Shown: positions 1-8,540 of the stretch, piece after piece
How positions within the stretch are numbered: position 1 is the stretch's first letter
Layout: the number at the start of each line of letters is the position of its first letter
NCBI GenBank assembly: GCA_040394635.1
Contig: JBEBRW010000017.1
Span: 1 to 64,000 of the forward strand
Source of the DNA: UBA5239 sp040394635
Lineage (GTDB): Bacteria > Verrucomicrobiota > Lentisphaeria > Victivallales > Victivallaceae
Direction of reading: 5' to 3'
DNA length: 64,000 bases
Notes under the pieces: generated by a model
What the model saw: only the letters and a program-made list of their open reading frames with translations
Database searches by the model: none
Told to the model about the DNA's origin: nothing
Position numbers and translations under genes: made by a program

Positions 1-94
1 CCAGGATTTTCTGTATTTTTGAGGCCGTTTATGGTTTAAACCGGAGAAGAACCGTGCTGACTTAAAACCTGAAAGAACTCGTTTCAACGATCAC

Positions 95-204
95 TCCCTC
101 AAACGGCACAAAAAAAGCCAGTCTTGCGACTGGCGTGTGGTAAAAAAATGGTGGCCGGACCCAGAATCGAACTGGGGACACGAGGATTTTCAGTCCTCTG
201 CTCT
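95..204. repeat. Left attachment repeat (attL)
   Basis: This copy of the 110-bp direct repeat contains the tRNA-Phe terminator hairpin (110-134, minus strand) and the last 56 nt of tRNA-Phe (149-204, minus strand, including encoded CCA). Identity with the right copy stops at 204, inside the anticodon-arm region of the tRNA, where the element begins. The difference noted between the copies is T versus C just upstream of the tRNA 3' end. Confidence 0.9.
149..204 (-). pseudogene. Displaced 3' half of tRNA-Phe
   Basis: This is the 3' part of tRNA-Phe(GAA), from the D-arm/anticodon boundary through the T arm to CCA, with no 5' half. It matches the 3' half of the intact gene at 16282-16357. It is the remnant left when an element recombines into a tRNA 3' end and supplies a replacement half at the other junction. 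Confidence 0.85.
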
Positions 205-223
205 TGAACAGAGAAAATGAACT

Positions 224-243
224 TTGGTTACAAATTGGTTACA
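224..243. promoter_or_regulatory. Putative left integrase arm sites
   Basis: Two direct copies of TTGGTTACA at 224-232 and 235-243 are spaced one helical turn apart (11 bp). The same pair with the same period occurs at 16125-16144 inside the right end. Arm-type sites flanking a core are usual for tyrosine integrases with an N-terminal arm-binding domain. Assignment to this integrase is inference. Confidence 0.55.
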
Positions 244-301
244 TCAATAAAAATCTTCCTCCTTCCGTTTTCCTCGCCACAGGCAAAGGAAAAGGTAAAG
301 G

Positions 302-1606
302 ATGAAAGGCAAAGGAAGCATCGTTAAACGTGGAAATGTTTATTATTGGCGTTATAAGGAAATCAATGGGAAGTACACCCAGAGAGCAATAAAAGATGAT
401 AATGGCGCTGTTGTAACGCAAAAGAAAACAGCAGAGCAGATGGTCGCCAAATATATCTCTGAACGGCAGAAAATTGAGCAGATCGAAAGCAAAGTTGAAT
501 ACATGGTCAAAGTTGCCGAAGCGAAAAAGATCATTCAACGGCAGGTAATATCAAATGTTGACATCTGGCAACTATATCTTGAAAGTCCCAACAGGCCGGA
601 CTCCGGGCAAGCCACTCTTGAAAGTTATCGTCAATGTTTATACCTCTTCTTGGCTCATGCCGGGAATGAGGAAATAACCATCGCAAAAGCCCGTTCTTAC
701 ATGTTGCATCTTTGGGGCAAAGGTGTCTCGCCCCGGACGTACAACAAACATCTGCAATCGCTGAAACTGGTCTTTCGGATTGTAATGAAAGATGACTCGC
801 CATTTACTGAGTTCAAGGCCAAGCCGACAGAACAGGCAACCAGAATGCCCTTCACCCCGGAACAGGTCAATAACATCTTCAAGACACTGAACAATGGAGA
901 TTATTATATGCTCCACAAGGATCAGATGAGGGTTGCCATTCTCTTGGGACTATGCTTTGGTCTCCGTCTTCATGATGCCGCTTGTTTCCGCTGGGACTAT
1001 ATTGCTGGCGACATCGTAACTTTCAAACCCCTGAAGACTAAACGCACGATGAAGAAAGCGATAACGTTACCCATCCCGACAATTCTCATGGAATACTTCA
1101 AACAGGCCGAAAGGTGGCGACGTGATTGTTATATTCTGCCGGACGTAGCCTATCGCTACCAATACAACAACTCCGGCATTAGCCAAGATATAAATAAACT
1201 GCTTGAGTCCTCCGGTATACAAACACGGGAAGATGCCACTGACTGCCGGAGACAGACCTATACCGATAATAAAGGCCAAGTCAAACAACGGAAAGTTGGC
1301 CGGTACAGCTTCCACTCGTTCCGGCATACCTTTTGCAGTATCGCCGCCAACTCCGGCAAAGACCTGTCGGTCATCAAGTCAATAGTCGGTCATGCCAACA
1401 TCGCCATGACAGAACACTACACCCACTATGACCTTGAAAGCAAACGCAGTGTCATTGATGCTCTTCCCCTCCATTGTCTGACTGATCCACATAATTCGTC
1501 AAAGGCTCCAATACCGAGGCCCTATGACCGGTCGGAACTGATGAAAATGTCAAAAGATGCCCTGATCAATTTGATCTTAAGCCAGCCTTTTCAAGCAACA
1601 TTATAA
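302..1606 (+). CDS. Tyrosine site-specific integrase
   Basis: A 434-aa integrase expected to insert and excise the element at tRNA-Phe through a covalent Tyr-DNA intermediate. The N-terminus (about 1-35, with the YYWRY stretch) looks like an arm-binding domain, followed by a SAM-like core-binding domain. The catalytic domain shows Arg222 in the GLRLHDA motif, His338-x-x-Arg341, Gly363-His364 and the nucleophile Tyr373 (EHYTHYD). The ATG at 302 follows a purine-rich AAAGG stretch. It sits about 100 bp inside attL, reading into the element. A terminator follows at 1718-1742. The family assignment is secure; the exact attachment specificity is inferred from the flanking repeats. Confidence 0.93.
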   Translation: MKGKGSIVKRGNVYYWRYKEINGKYTQRAIKDDNGAVVTQKKTAEQMVAKYISERQKIEQIESKVEYMVKVAEAKKIIQRQVISNVDIWQLYLESPNRPDSGQATLESYRQCLYLFLAHAGNEEITIAKARSYMLHLWGKGVSPRTYNKHLQSLKLVFRIVMKDDSPFTEFKAKPTEQATRMPFTPEQVNNIFKTLNNGDYYMLHKDQMRVAILLGLCFGLRLHDAACFRWDYIAGDIVTFKPLKTKRTMKKAITLPIPTILMEYFKQAERWRRDCYILPDVAYRYQYNNSGISQDINKLLESSGIQTREDATDCRRQTYTDNKGQVKQRKVGRYSFHSFRHTFCSIAANSGKDLSVIKSIVGHANIAMTEHYTHYDLESKRSVIDALPLHCLTDPHNSSKAPIPRPYDRSELMKMSKDALINLILSQPFQATL

Positions 1607-1717
1607 GTACAGGTCATGGATGTCCGGGACTGGCAGAAACTGCTGATCTCGGACATTGCCTTAATGCCAAACCTTGAAAATGAATCATCGCCTTGTTACT
1701 GCCTTACCGACAGGGCC

Positions 1718-1742
1718 AACCCGTCACTTAGACCGGGTTTTT
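1718..1742 (+). terminator. Terminator after integrase
   Basis: AACCCG (1718-1723) pairs with CGGGTT (1734-1739) and runs into a T tract ending at 1742. It lies about 110 bp after the integrase stop and has the form of a rho-independent terminator. Confidence 0.6.
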
Positions 1743-1815
1743 CTGCCTTTTATCCAAATCCCAAGCCATTTTTCCCATCGCCAAGCCCCTGTTTCAAAAA
1801 AAATTAAAAAAGTTA

Positions 1816-1937
1816 TGACTTGCCCCAAAAACTTATGATCACAGTAGTCTTTGATTTAAGCTCAAAACCAAAACCTCGCATACTAATGATAACGTTATCT
1901 TTTAGGCTAATTCTTTAGAGTCTAAAGTTGCAAGTCA
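1816..1937. promoter_or_regulatory. Cluster of dyad-symmetric sites
   Basis: Three symmetric elements occur in 122 bp: a perfect 12-bp palindrome GATAACGTTATC (1888-1899), a 15-bp palindrome CTTTAGA-G-TCTAAAG (1913-1927), and an outer inverted pair TGACTTGC (1816-1823) with GCAAGTCA (1930-1937). Such clustering in an AT-rich intergenic region suggests operators or a recombination/replication control site. No cognate regulator was recognised. Confidence 0.4.
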
Positions 1938-2124
1938 CTTAATGGGGACTCCTCATGCTCAGGCAAGGTTTGATTTATTGTATATTCTGATTATAGTAAT
2001 TAATACCTCCCGGTGCAATTACTGGGACCAGAGCAAACCCGATAGCCGCAAAGAGTACATTTCCTTATATCTGGAATTGTCTATTTTTTACTCATTTTTT
2101 AATGTCAAGTAACTACATTTTCTT

Positions 2125-2292
2125 TTGTTAAAACGTGAGCACTTATTCCAGAAAAGGTTATCAGGAGCCAACAACGGAAAAACTATTAGCAATAAAAAGG
2201 CGGCAAAACTCAACGTCGAACCGAAAACGTTCCGTTATGAGGTGCGGCCAACAAGATCAATTGTTCGTTGTTTTACTGTGTCTGAACGGTAA
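2125..2292 (+). pseudogene. Possible decayed excisionase-like HTH
   Basis: In the frame ending with the stop at 2290-2292 the sequence reads ISNKKAAKLNVEPKTF followed by RYEVRPTRSIV, which resembles the AAK-L-V-KT helix-turn-helix of small Xis/MerR-like excisionases. No ATG and no ribosome binding site exist in that frame. The overlapping frame starts with GTG at 2135 and would need a shift to join it. The position next to the integrase fits a Xis. This could equally be chance; treat it as a lead. Confidence 0.25.
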
Positions 2293-2354
2293 AATAATTA
2301 CAGATTCAAGCTTCAGACATCAAAAATATTTCCACAATAAAATAAGGTAACAAG

Positions 2355-5009
2355 ATGAATATTCGCGATTTTTTCAAGGTGGCGGGCTTCAGGCCGGAGG
2401 ATGTAATCATTCATGCGTCAAAGCAATCGGATGGTCATTATAGTCCGCATGTCAAGAAAGTGAAAAATTATATTTCCCTTTTCGAGGAAAATTCTATTTC
2501 CGCCAAAAACCATTATTACAGCCATGCCGCCCATAACGGTTCTATGAATGAAAATATGACAGCCGCTGTTTCGGAAGAAAACTTTTTGGAAATTGTTTGT
2601 ATGGTCATTGATGTTGATTATGGTCCATACCATAAGAAAGCGTACTATGGCACTTTAGAGGAAGCTCTGCAAGCGATACGGATTCTGCCCCGTCCGACCG
2701 TTCTCATCAACTCTGGTGGCGGCTTACAGCTCGTTTATCGGTTTAGGAATCGTATCTCCGGCCACGAGGGGATGATGAAGTATAAAGTTCTCAGCAAGAC
2801 ACTGGGGGGCCCGGTCTATTCCGATGCTTGTCAGGGAATTGGTCATGTCTTCCGTACGCCTTTCACCAAGAATTATAAAGATGGTGCTCCTGTCCGTGAT
2901 ATTGAGATTCTTGAGATGAATCCAAAGATCGATTATACCCTTGCGGAGCTGGAAGTATATTGCCATGAACATAAGTTCAAACTTCCTTCTTCGGGGACGC
3001 AAAAACATAAGAGCATTGCCGCTAAAAAGGCAAAGAGGAAAATGCAGAAGACTGGTCAGGACAATTCAGCAGAAGCCTTTCGTTTTCTGGATAATGTCCT
3101 GAGACGCAGTCCTGGTATTGAGGAACGCAAGTTATTGGCGGCGATGAAAAAACAACTGTTTTATGCTCATTATGCTGACAAAGGCGAAAAAGCTGAGCTG
3201 TATTGTCGGCAGGATATTCGCAGGATGAAGCAGAAGCTGACCAAGGAGAAACGACCGAAGCCATTCACGAAAGTGAAGGCTTTGAAATACAATGGAGAAT
3301 CGCCATCGGAACTGATTATCGCCAAACGAAAAACTTTTAACTCCATCTACGATACTTCCGGCAATGACAGGATTACGATAGCCCTTACCTTGATGGAAAA
3401 ACTTTACCTCGACCGTAAGAAGGCGATTCTGAACTTTCCTTGTGCCTCCGGCAAGACAACGGCGGCGATGATTCTGGCTTCCGCTTACGCTTCTCCTGAT
3501 AATCGATTCTGGATCGTTACTCAGAAGATTGAGGATGTGAGGCGGATTGCCGAATCTCTTCGGCAGTCAGGGGCAAACGCATTGGAATGGCATGGCCGGA
3601 CTAATGATTGTCTGATCAGCAGGGAAGAGTTCATCACTCAGAAAAAAGGATTTTTCTGCAAGCGATGCGAGACCCCTTGTACTGCCAAGCAGAAGTATCT
3701 GGCTTCGGATATATGGGATTGTCTATCGGCTGATGTTCTGGTAACGACTCATTCCCACTGGGCTACGGCCATTATTCAAAAGAAGATTCCCGATTCCGTC
3801 AAATATGTCATTGTCGATGAAAGTCCTGCGCTGATGGAATATTTCACCTTCGACAAGAATATGGTCGGGGCTTTGAGTGAAGTTTTTGAGAAGGACAGGG
3901 TATTGGAACAGCAGTTTTTGACAGACATCAGGTTCATTAAAAACACTCTGGCACAAGGTGATTGTAAAAGAATACCGTCTCCAACCATTTTACAACACAT
4001 GACCGATATTCAGAAATGCCTCCATAAACTGCTGAACATTGAAACAATCACTCCGGAAATTTTTGAGAAAATGCAAATGTTTCTCAATTTCTTTTCCGAT
4101 AAGGAAATATACGGAATGCTTGAGTGGCATCGTCGAGATTGGAAGATGACTTTCATTCGTGGTACTGTTGATTTGGAAACTGAGATACCGCACATCGTAT
4201 TGGATGGCTCGGCTCAAATGAGCGATGTCAAGTGGCGAAACTTCAACATCTACACTTGCAAGGAACTCCGGCAGACTTATGCCAACACCACGGTCGAGTT
4301 CATCAACGGCAACCCCAGCAAGAGTTTTCTCTCAGGTACAGGCAATTTCGCAAAGATCACTGATGCCGTGATCAGGGTCGTTGAGCCAGAGGACAATCTT
4401 CTTCTCTTCCGCAATAAGGAACTGGAAAGAGACCCCGAGCTCCAAATGAACATCAACCTGTTGAAATTGACTCTGGCAGACAAAGACATCAATCTGATCG
4501 AACTTCATCGTGGAGAGCATATCGGTTCCAATAAGGGCCGGTTGGCTCATGTTAACGCCATTTGTATGAGCTTTTTTAACAGCCTTTCCTACTATGTTCT
4601 GCGGGCGGCGTTAGTTTATAAGCATGATTTTACGGCCAAGGACATTTGGCGAACGCCCTTTCAGTACCCAAGTATGAAGCGAAACGGTGGCTTCACTGAT
4701 GATGAAATTCAGCAGACTTACTGCCGGGCAATTGTGGTTGATCTTTACCAGACGATCATGCGGGGCTGTATCAGGGACAACCCGGCCAGCCGGTATAAGG
4801 TAGTCTGCGCCGTCAACGGACTGGACATTCTTACTGTTTTGAAGGAAGAATTGCCGGGTGCTGAATTCCACTATGAGAATGAGGAGATTGTTGAGGCTCT
4901 GTTGAGCGGTAAGGCGAAGTCAGAAATCATCGCACTGATGGACCCTGCATTGGATGAACGCAGTCGCTATGACAGGTTGTCGGTTATCGAACGGGCGGTC
5001 GGGCTCTGA
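2355..5009 (+). CDS. Primase-helicase replication protein
   Basis: An 884-aa protein likely to replicate the element. The N-terminal half resembles RepB/PrimPol-type primases: an acidic pair Asp86-x-Asp88 in the IDVDYG motif and Ser120-Gly-Gly-Gly123 before LQLVY, the phosphate-binding pattern of such primases. The C-terminal half is a helicase-like ATPase with Walker A Gly366-Lys367-Thr-Thr and Walker B Asp488-Glu489-Ser. Between these motifs are Cys419, Cys435, Cys438 and Cys442 (C-x15-C-x2-C-x3-C), placed like the iron-sulfur insert of XPD/DinG-type helicases. The ATG is preceded by AAGGTAACAAG. A primase-helicase role is inferred from these motifs; the Fe-S cluster is a hypothesis. Confidence 0.75.
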   Translation: MNIRDFFKVAGFRPEDVIIHASKQSDGHYSPHVKKVKNYISLFEENSISAKNHYYSHAAHNGSMNENMTAAVSEENFLEIVCMVIDVDYGPYHKKAYYGTLEEALQAIRILPRPTVLINSGGGLQLVYRFRNRISGHEGMMKYKVLSKTLGGPVYSDACQGIGHVFRTPFTKNYKDGAPVRDIEILEMNPKIDYTLAELEVYCHEHKFKLPSSGTQKHKSIAAKKAKRKMQKTGQDNSAEAFRFLDNVLRRSPGIEERKLLAAMKKQLFYAHYADKGEKAELYCRQDIRRMKQKLTKEKRPKPFTKVKALKYNGESPSELIIAKRKTFNSIYDTSGNDRITIALTLMEKLYLDRKKAILNFPCASGKTTAAMILASAYASPDNRFWIVTQKIEDVRRIAESLRQSGANALEWHGRTNDCLISREEFITQKKGFFCKRCETPCTAKQKYLASDIWDCLSADVLVTTHSHWATAIIQKKIPDSVKYVIVDESPALMEYFTFDKNMVGALSEVFEKDRVLEQQFLTDIRFIKNTLAQGDCKRIPSPTILQHMTDIQKCLHKLLNIETITPEIFEKMQMFLNFFSDKEIYGMLEWHRRDWKMTFIRGTVDLETEIPHIVLDGSAQMSDVKWRNFNIYTCKELRQTYANTTVEFINGNPSKSFLSGTGNFAKITDAVIRVVEPEDNLLLFRNKELERDPELQMNINLLKLTLADKDINLIELHRGEHIGSNKGRLAHVNAICMSFFNSLSYYVLRAALVYKHDFTAKDIWRTPFQYPSMKRNGGFTDDEIQQTYCRAIVVDLYQTIMRGCIRDNPASRYKVVCAVNGLDILTVLKEELPGAEFHYENEEIVEALLSGKAKSEIIALMDPALDERSRYDRLSVIERAVGL

Positions 5010-5028
5010 GCGTTCTTCCCGTTGTTTT

Positions 5029-5067
5029 CTGCGGGAGGTATTTATATATTCTTATATAAACCCGCAG
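5029..5067. other. Long two-part hairpin after primase gene
   Basis: CTGCGGG (5029-5035) pairs with CCCGCAG (5061-5067), and inside it TTTATATA (5041-5048) pairs with TATATAAA (5053-5060) around a TTCT loop. A 5-nt bulge (AGGTA) separates the two stems on the left. It lies about 20 bp after the primase stop and has no T tract, so it is more likely an origin or RNA structure than a classical terminator. Confidence 0.45.
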
Positions 5068-5100
5068 TAATGCGGCCGCTTTGAGCTTAAATCCCTCCCT

Positions 5101-5127
5101 ACGGACCCTTCGGGGCCGTTAAGACTT
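5101..5127 (+). terminator. Terminator-like hairpin
   Basis: ACGG-a-CCC-TTCG-GGG-CCGT forms a tetraloop hairpin and is followed after a few bases by a run of T. CTTAA upstream (5086-5090) can pair with TTAAG just after the hairpin and extend the stem. It probably ends the primase-helicase transcript. Confidence 0.45.
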
Positions 5128-5947
5128 TTTTCTTCCTCTTTCTTCTTGTGCCCCGAAGGGAATGACGGACAGAGCAGAGCCGAAAATGGGGACAGCTTAC
5201 CGGAAGGATGTATTTCACGGTGACAAAGGGGCCTGAGAGATCAGGCTCCCGTTTCTACCATAACGTCCGACAAACCGTATTGAGTAGTATGAGCGGATGA
5301 TGTCATTTTTCAAGGCAATTTTGCCGTTTTGTTCATTTTTAGCAAATTTTATGTCGAAAAAGCGTACTTTTACAAAGTTTTATCTCTTTTTATCTTTTTT
5401 ATTGATCTTTATGAATTTGTAACATCTCATCGGTACCGATCATCGGTTGCAGATCATTGCCTACATCGAAAGAGTCATCGATGACAGTCAGCAGGTACCG
5501 GGAAGAAAAACCGTCTTTCATTACGGCAATGAATTGACATTTAAGCCGACGCCATTTACATTATATGAACAAAATACAAAATGATTATAATGGAGATTTA
5601 AACAAGGAAAGTAACAGTATCAACTAACAATCGAATATAAAGTCTTTTGACTTCAGCTATGACCATATCGAAAATACCGCCAAATCTTTTCCATGGAGTA
5701 CCAACGCTGAAGGGACCTCCCATATCTTGGGAAGCCCCTTCTCGTACTCTATGTGGGCTAACTTGGCGGTTGCCTCGATATGGTGGGATGGTGGCTTCCC
5801 TCTTTTTTGCCAGAAATTGCCAAACTCCGCGTAAGATTTCGCTCCGACTATCGCAATATATATATATGAGATTGGAATCAGGATGTTTTTATTGCATCAT
5901 CCCCGGTCCTCAAATTAAATCATTTAAACATGAAAGGAGTATACATC

Positions 5948-6949
5948 ATGATGGTTCATAATTACATGGCACAAACCCCAGCCAAGGACCCGGTAAAGCA
6001 CATCATTAACATGGTTAATACTATCCCTGATAAACTGATGCCGAGATACGGATTATCTGACTTTCATTTGACGAATACACTCTTGCACAGTTATGCCATA
6101 GCTCAACAAGGATACGAAAGTGTCGATTATGAGGATGCCGAAAGAGAATTCATGATCTTTCATGCTCAGCATACGTGGGCGATGACTTTTTACGGTGACG
6201 ACTGTCATCCTGGCGATACTTATCTCGCTCTTCAAAAGCGACTGGATAACAAAGGGGGAATTTACAAAAAACCGCTTGAGTTCACTATTTTCCATGAGAT
6301 CGGCCATCAGTTCTTTCATCAACAAGGAGTCAAGCAGGTAGGAACTGTTGATAAAGAGTTTGAAGAACTGGCCGACGTCTACGGACTTGCCTGTTTCCTC
6401 AACCTCTTCTTGAACTACAAACTAAAACCGTATGAACCTTTCAATGCAGAATGGAAAGGAATAATTCTCAAGGCTAAACGGATGAAGTTTTCTGAGGAAA
6501 ATATGATGGATGTATCTGCGCGGCTTTGGGGTTATTCAGAATACTTCAAGTGGCCGAAGACTTTGATAGCTCCTTCTTCCGGAGTGATCACCGATGAAAA
6601 AGATTGGCCGCAGGAAGGTGTATTGAAGTTCATGGGATATTCAGTCGGCAAGACCAAAGGTGTTTCTCTGAGGAAACGGCATAGTATACTTCAAGACGTC
6701 TATGCAAAAGCAATTCCAAATGTCATGGACTCTGCCCATATGGCAGAATGGGGGAAACCCCGTACAGCAGTACGATTAAAGAAAATGGCAGAAAGCATTG
6801 CTTCTTTTACGAAAAATGCCAAGCGAAAGAAACAGTCAGGGCTTGCTGTTGCGATTAAAGAATGGGAAGATGATCTTGCTTGGCTCAGGAAAGAGTTTTA
6901 TGATGGCGTCCATGACCGAACATTCACATGGCCCAGAATCAATGTATAG
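5948..6949 (+). CDS. HEIGH metallopeptidase with shared C-domain
   Basis: A 333-aa protein. His116-Glu117-Ile-Gly-His120 is the zinc site of ImmA/IrrE-type (M78-like) peptidases, followed about 25 residues later by an EELADVYG stretch that supplies the third ligand. In phage and ICE systems such peptidases cleave a repressor, but no repressor was seen here. From about residue 224 to the end is a second domain (GVLKFMGYSVG, RLKKMAESIAS, EDDLAWL, TFTWP) that is also found at the C-terminus of the protein at 7124-8536. The start was set at 5948 because AAAGGAG (5933-5939) overlaps the upstream ATG at 5930 and sits 8 nt before this one. Confidence 0.72.
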   Translation: MMVHNYMAQTPAKDPVKHIINMVNTIPDKLMPRYGLSDFHLTNTLLHSYAIAQQGYESVDYEDAEREFMIFHAQHTWAMTFYGDDCHPGDTYLALQKRLDNKGGIYKKPLEFTIFHEIGHQFFHQQGVKQVGTVDKEFEELADVYGLACFLNLFLNYKLKPYEPFNAEWKGIILKAKRMKFSEENMMDVSARLWGYSEYFKWPKTLIAPSSGVITDEKDWPQEGVLKFMGYSVGKTKGVSLRKRHSILQDVYAKAIPNVMDSAHMAEWGKPRTAVRLKKMAESIASFTKNAKRKKQSGLAVAIKEWEDDLAWLRKEFYDGVHDRTFTWPRINV

Positions 6950-6973
6950 TGATCATTAAACTGGTGGAAGAAT

Positions 6974-7102
6974 ATGCTTATATTCATAATAATTGTATTA
7001 GGACTTTACGCTTCTTCTGAGATGAACAGTGAATCAAAATACATCATATGGTTGATTGCCGCCATTATTTTACTTTCATGGTTGAGAAGTTGTATGAATT
7101 AA
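6974..7102 (+). CDS. Small two-helix membrane protein
   Basis: A 42-codon frame starting MLIFIIIVLGLY with a second hydrophobic stretch (YIIWLIAAIILLSWL) and ending in a polar SCMN tail. The ATG follows GGTGGAAG at proper spacing. It fills the gap between the metallopeptidase and PH-like genes on the same strand. Two predicted membrane segments separated by a short polar turn argue against chance, but no homologue is recognised. Confidence 0.45.
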   Translation: MLIFIIIVLGLYASSEMNSESKYIIWLIAAIILLSWLRSCMN

Positions 7103-7123
7103 AAATAAGCGAAGGAGGAACCC

Positions 7124-8536
7124 ATGAGCGACGATATCTTATATGGTCTTGCTGGTATTCAATATGACATGCTTGTTTTCAAGGACCATGTTCATATTCA
7201 ATATAGATTTAACTCAAGCAGAGAAACGATAATCTACTATGAAAACCTTGTTTCCATTCAAATCATTTCAAGAAGAGGAAGTTGTAATGATATAAAATTC
7301 GTTTATAAAATTAATTCTGCCTCTGGTAAGGCAATGGAATTTCAATTTCAATACTCAACAGACTACAGGCAAAATCGAATATTGGCAGAAAATATTGTGC
7401 AAGACATTGAGAAAAAAAGAAATCCCCTGTCTCCGAAAACATTTTCCTCTCTTATTGTACCGGAATCCTCTGGTACCTCTGCGTTTCGCTCCGTATTTCC
7501 CATTCATATTGTGAATCGAGAAAGGCCAACGACGAATAATACGGTAAACAAAGACATATGCCAAGAAATTATCAACAGTCGAAAGAAAGCATCCAAGTCT
7601 CCTGTAAAACATAAAGGAATCAGCAAAGCATCCGTTACCTCTCTTGGCCCTCAGAGAATTACCGTTGCCTTACCCGACAACAGAGATTGGTATGCCAACT
7701 TTAAGCAGACGGATGATGGTATTAAGATGACATATTTTAATTGCGGTCAACTGGCAACAAAGAAAGACTTGGCCGATTTGTTTCGCAGAGCTTATGCTTA
7801 CTGGAAGATACCGCTTCTGAAGCCTAATAAACAATCTTCATACACCGGAGTAGTGCTTGGACCTGAATATGCGAGAAGTGCTTTTCTTCGTGAGCTTAAA
7901 TCACGAAATGTTGAATTACAGGAAAATTGGGACAAGGAAGAGCAAATCTTTATTATTGGTAAACAACTTGATAATATCGATTGGGACCGTCTGATCCCGT
8001 ATTGGAATCAGGCAAGACTATTCACCCCTCAAGGTTTTTTGAATTTCTTGGCTGGAAATGTCAAAGATAATGAGAATGATGCGGATGTGAATCGGCTATT
8101 ATCGGAATGTAAATATTGCGCCGAAGGATACTTTGAATGGCCACTTACTGATGTTTATCCCAGTCAGGGGATTTTGAGTGACTTTGATGCTCCCGAAAGC
8201 GGGGTTTTGAAGCTTTGCGGTTATCATGTCGGCCAAACAGGCATACCTGAGTACGAGCGGCATCAAATACTGCGGATGGTTTTCACCGGAAAGTTGCCTT
8301 TCGTCGGCGATTCGGAACACATGCAAAAATGGAATACGGCTCGAACTCCATATCGATTACAGAAAATGGCCAATACTATTGCTTCTTTGACCAAAAACAG
8401 GAAAAAGGAAAGAAATGGAAGCGAAAAATACAGGTACGCGATCAGCGATTGGGAGGTCGATCTTGCATGGTTGAAAAAAGAATATTACGATAAAATGAGT
8501 TTCCAGTTTCAATGGCCCAGTACCTATGCGAGGTGA
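7124..8536 (+). CDS. PH-like and BRCT-like protein, shared C-domain
   Basis: A 470-aa protein of unknown function with at least four parts. Residues 1-105 (GLAGIQYDMLVF, ETIIYYENLVSIQI) look like a bacterial PH-like domain. Residues about 190-235 (MTYFNCGQL, DLADLFRRAYAYW) match a segment of the next protein. Residues about 245-310 (VVLGPEYARSAFLREL, EQIFIIGK) have the rhythm of a BRCT fold. Residues about 359-470 are clearly homologous to the C-terminal domain of the 5948-6949 protein. A strong AAGGAGG precedes the ATG. It is the second gene of a same-strand module. Domain names other than the internal homology are tentative. Confidence 0.62.
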   Translation: MSDDILYGLAGIQYDMLVFKDHVHIQYRFNSSRETIIYYENLVSIQIISRRGSCNDIKFVYKINSASGKAMEFQFQYSTDYRQNRILAENIVQDIEKKRNPLSPKTFSSLIVPESSGTSAFRSVFPIHIVNRERPTTNNTVNKDICQEIINSRKKASKSPVKHKGISKASVTSLGPQRITVALPDNRDWYANFKQTDDGIKMTYFNCGQLATKKDLADLFRRAYAYWKIPLLKPNKQSSYTGVVLGPEYARSAFLRELKSRNVELQENWDKEEQIFIIGKQLDNIDWDRLIPYWNQARLFTPQGFLNFLAGNVKDNENDADVNRLLSECKYCAEGYFEWPLTDVYPSQGILSDFDAPESGVLKLCGYHVGQTGIPEYERHQILRMVFTGKLPFVGDSEHMQKWNTARTPYRLQKMANTIASLTKNRKKERNGSEKYRYAISDWEVDLAWLKKEYYDKMSFQFQWPSTYAR

Positions 8537-8540
8537 AAAT

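Larger units (their letters stand above)
1607..2354. other. Control region between integrase and primase
   Basis: I see no convincing intact gene in this 748-bp AT-rich gap. It holds the integrase terminator, three dyad-symmetric sequences (1816-1937) and a short reading frame with a helix-turn-helix-like stretch (2125-2292). A position between integrase and replication gene is where an element often keeps its excisionase and regulator sites. Confidence 0.5.
5010..5947. other. Gene-poor region, possible origin
   Basis: This 938-bp stretch has no convincing gene. It holds a long hairpin (5029-5067), a terminator-like hairpin (5101-5127), a second hairpin GCCTGA-GAGA-TCAGGC (5231-5246), a T-rich block around 5340-5410 and a perfect palindrome ATCGGTACCGAT (5429-5440). 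One frame (5628-5834) stays open for 68 codons without a start codon. The location right after the primase-helicase and the AT-rich repeats would suit a replication origin, but no iterons were identified. Confidence 0.4.

Noticed and set aside
1616..1807. 63-codon frame after the integrase
   Set aside because: No homology, no ribosome binding site, and it contains the terminator hairpin.
5228..5249. Terminator at GCCTGA-GAGA-TCAGGC
   Set aside because: Good stem, but no T tract follows; kept only as a hairpin in the gap description.
5647..5961. 104-codon frame with a TTG start
   Set aside because: Low-complexity Pro/Ser-rich translation, and it overlaps the next gene's ribosome binding site.
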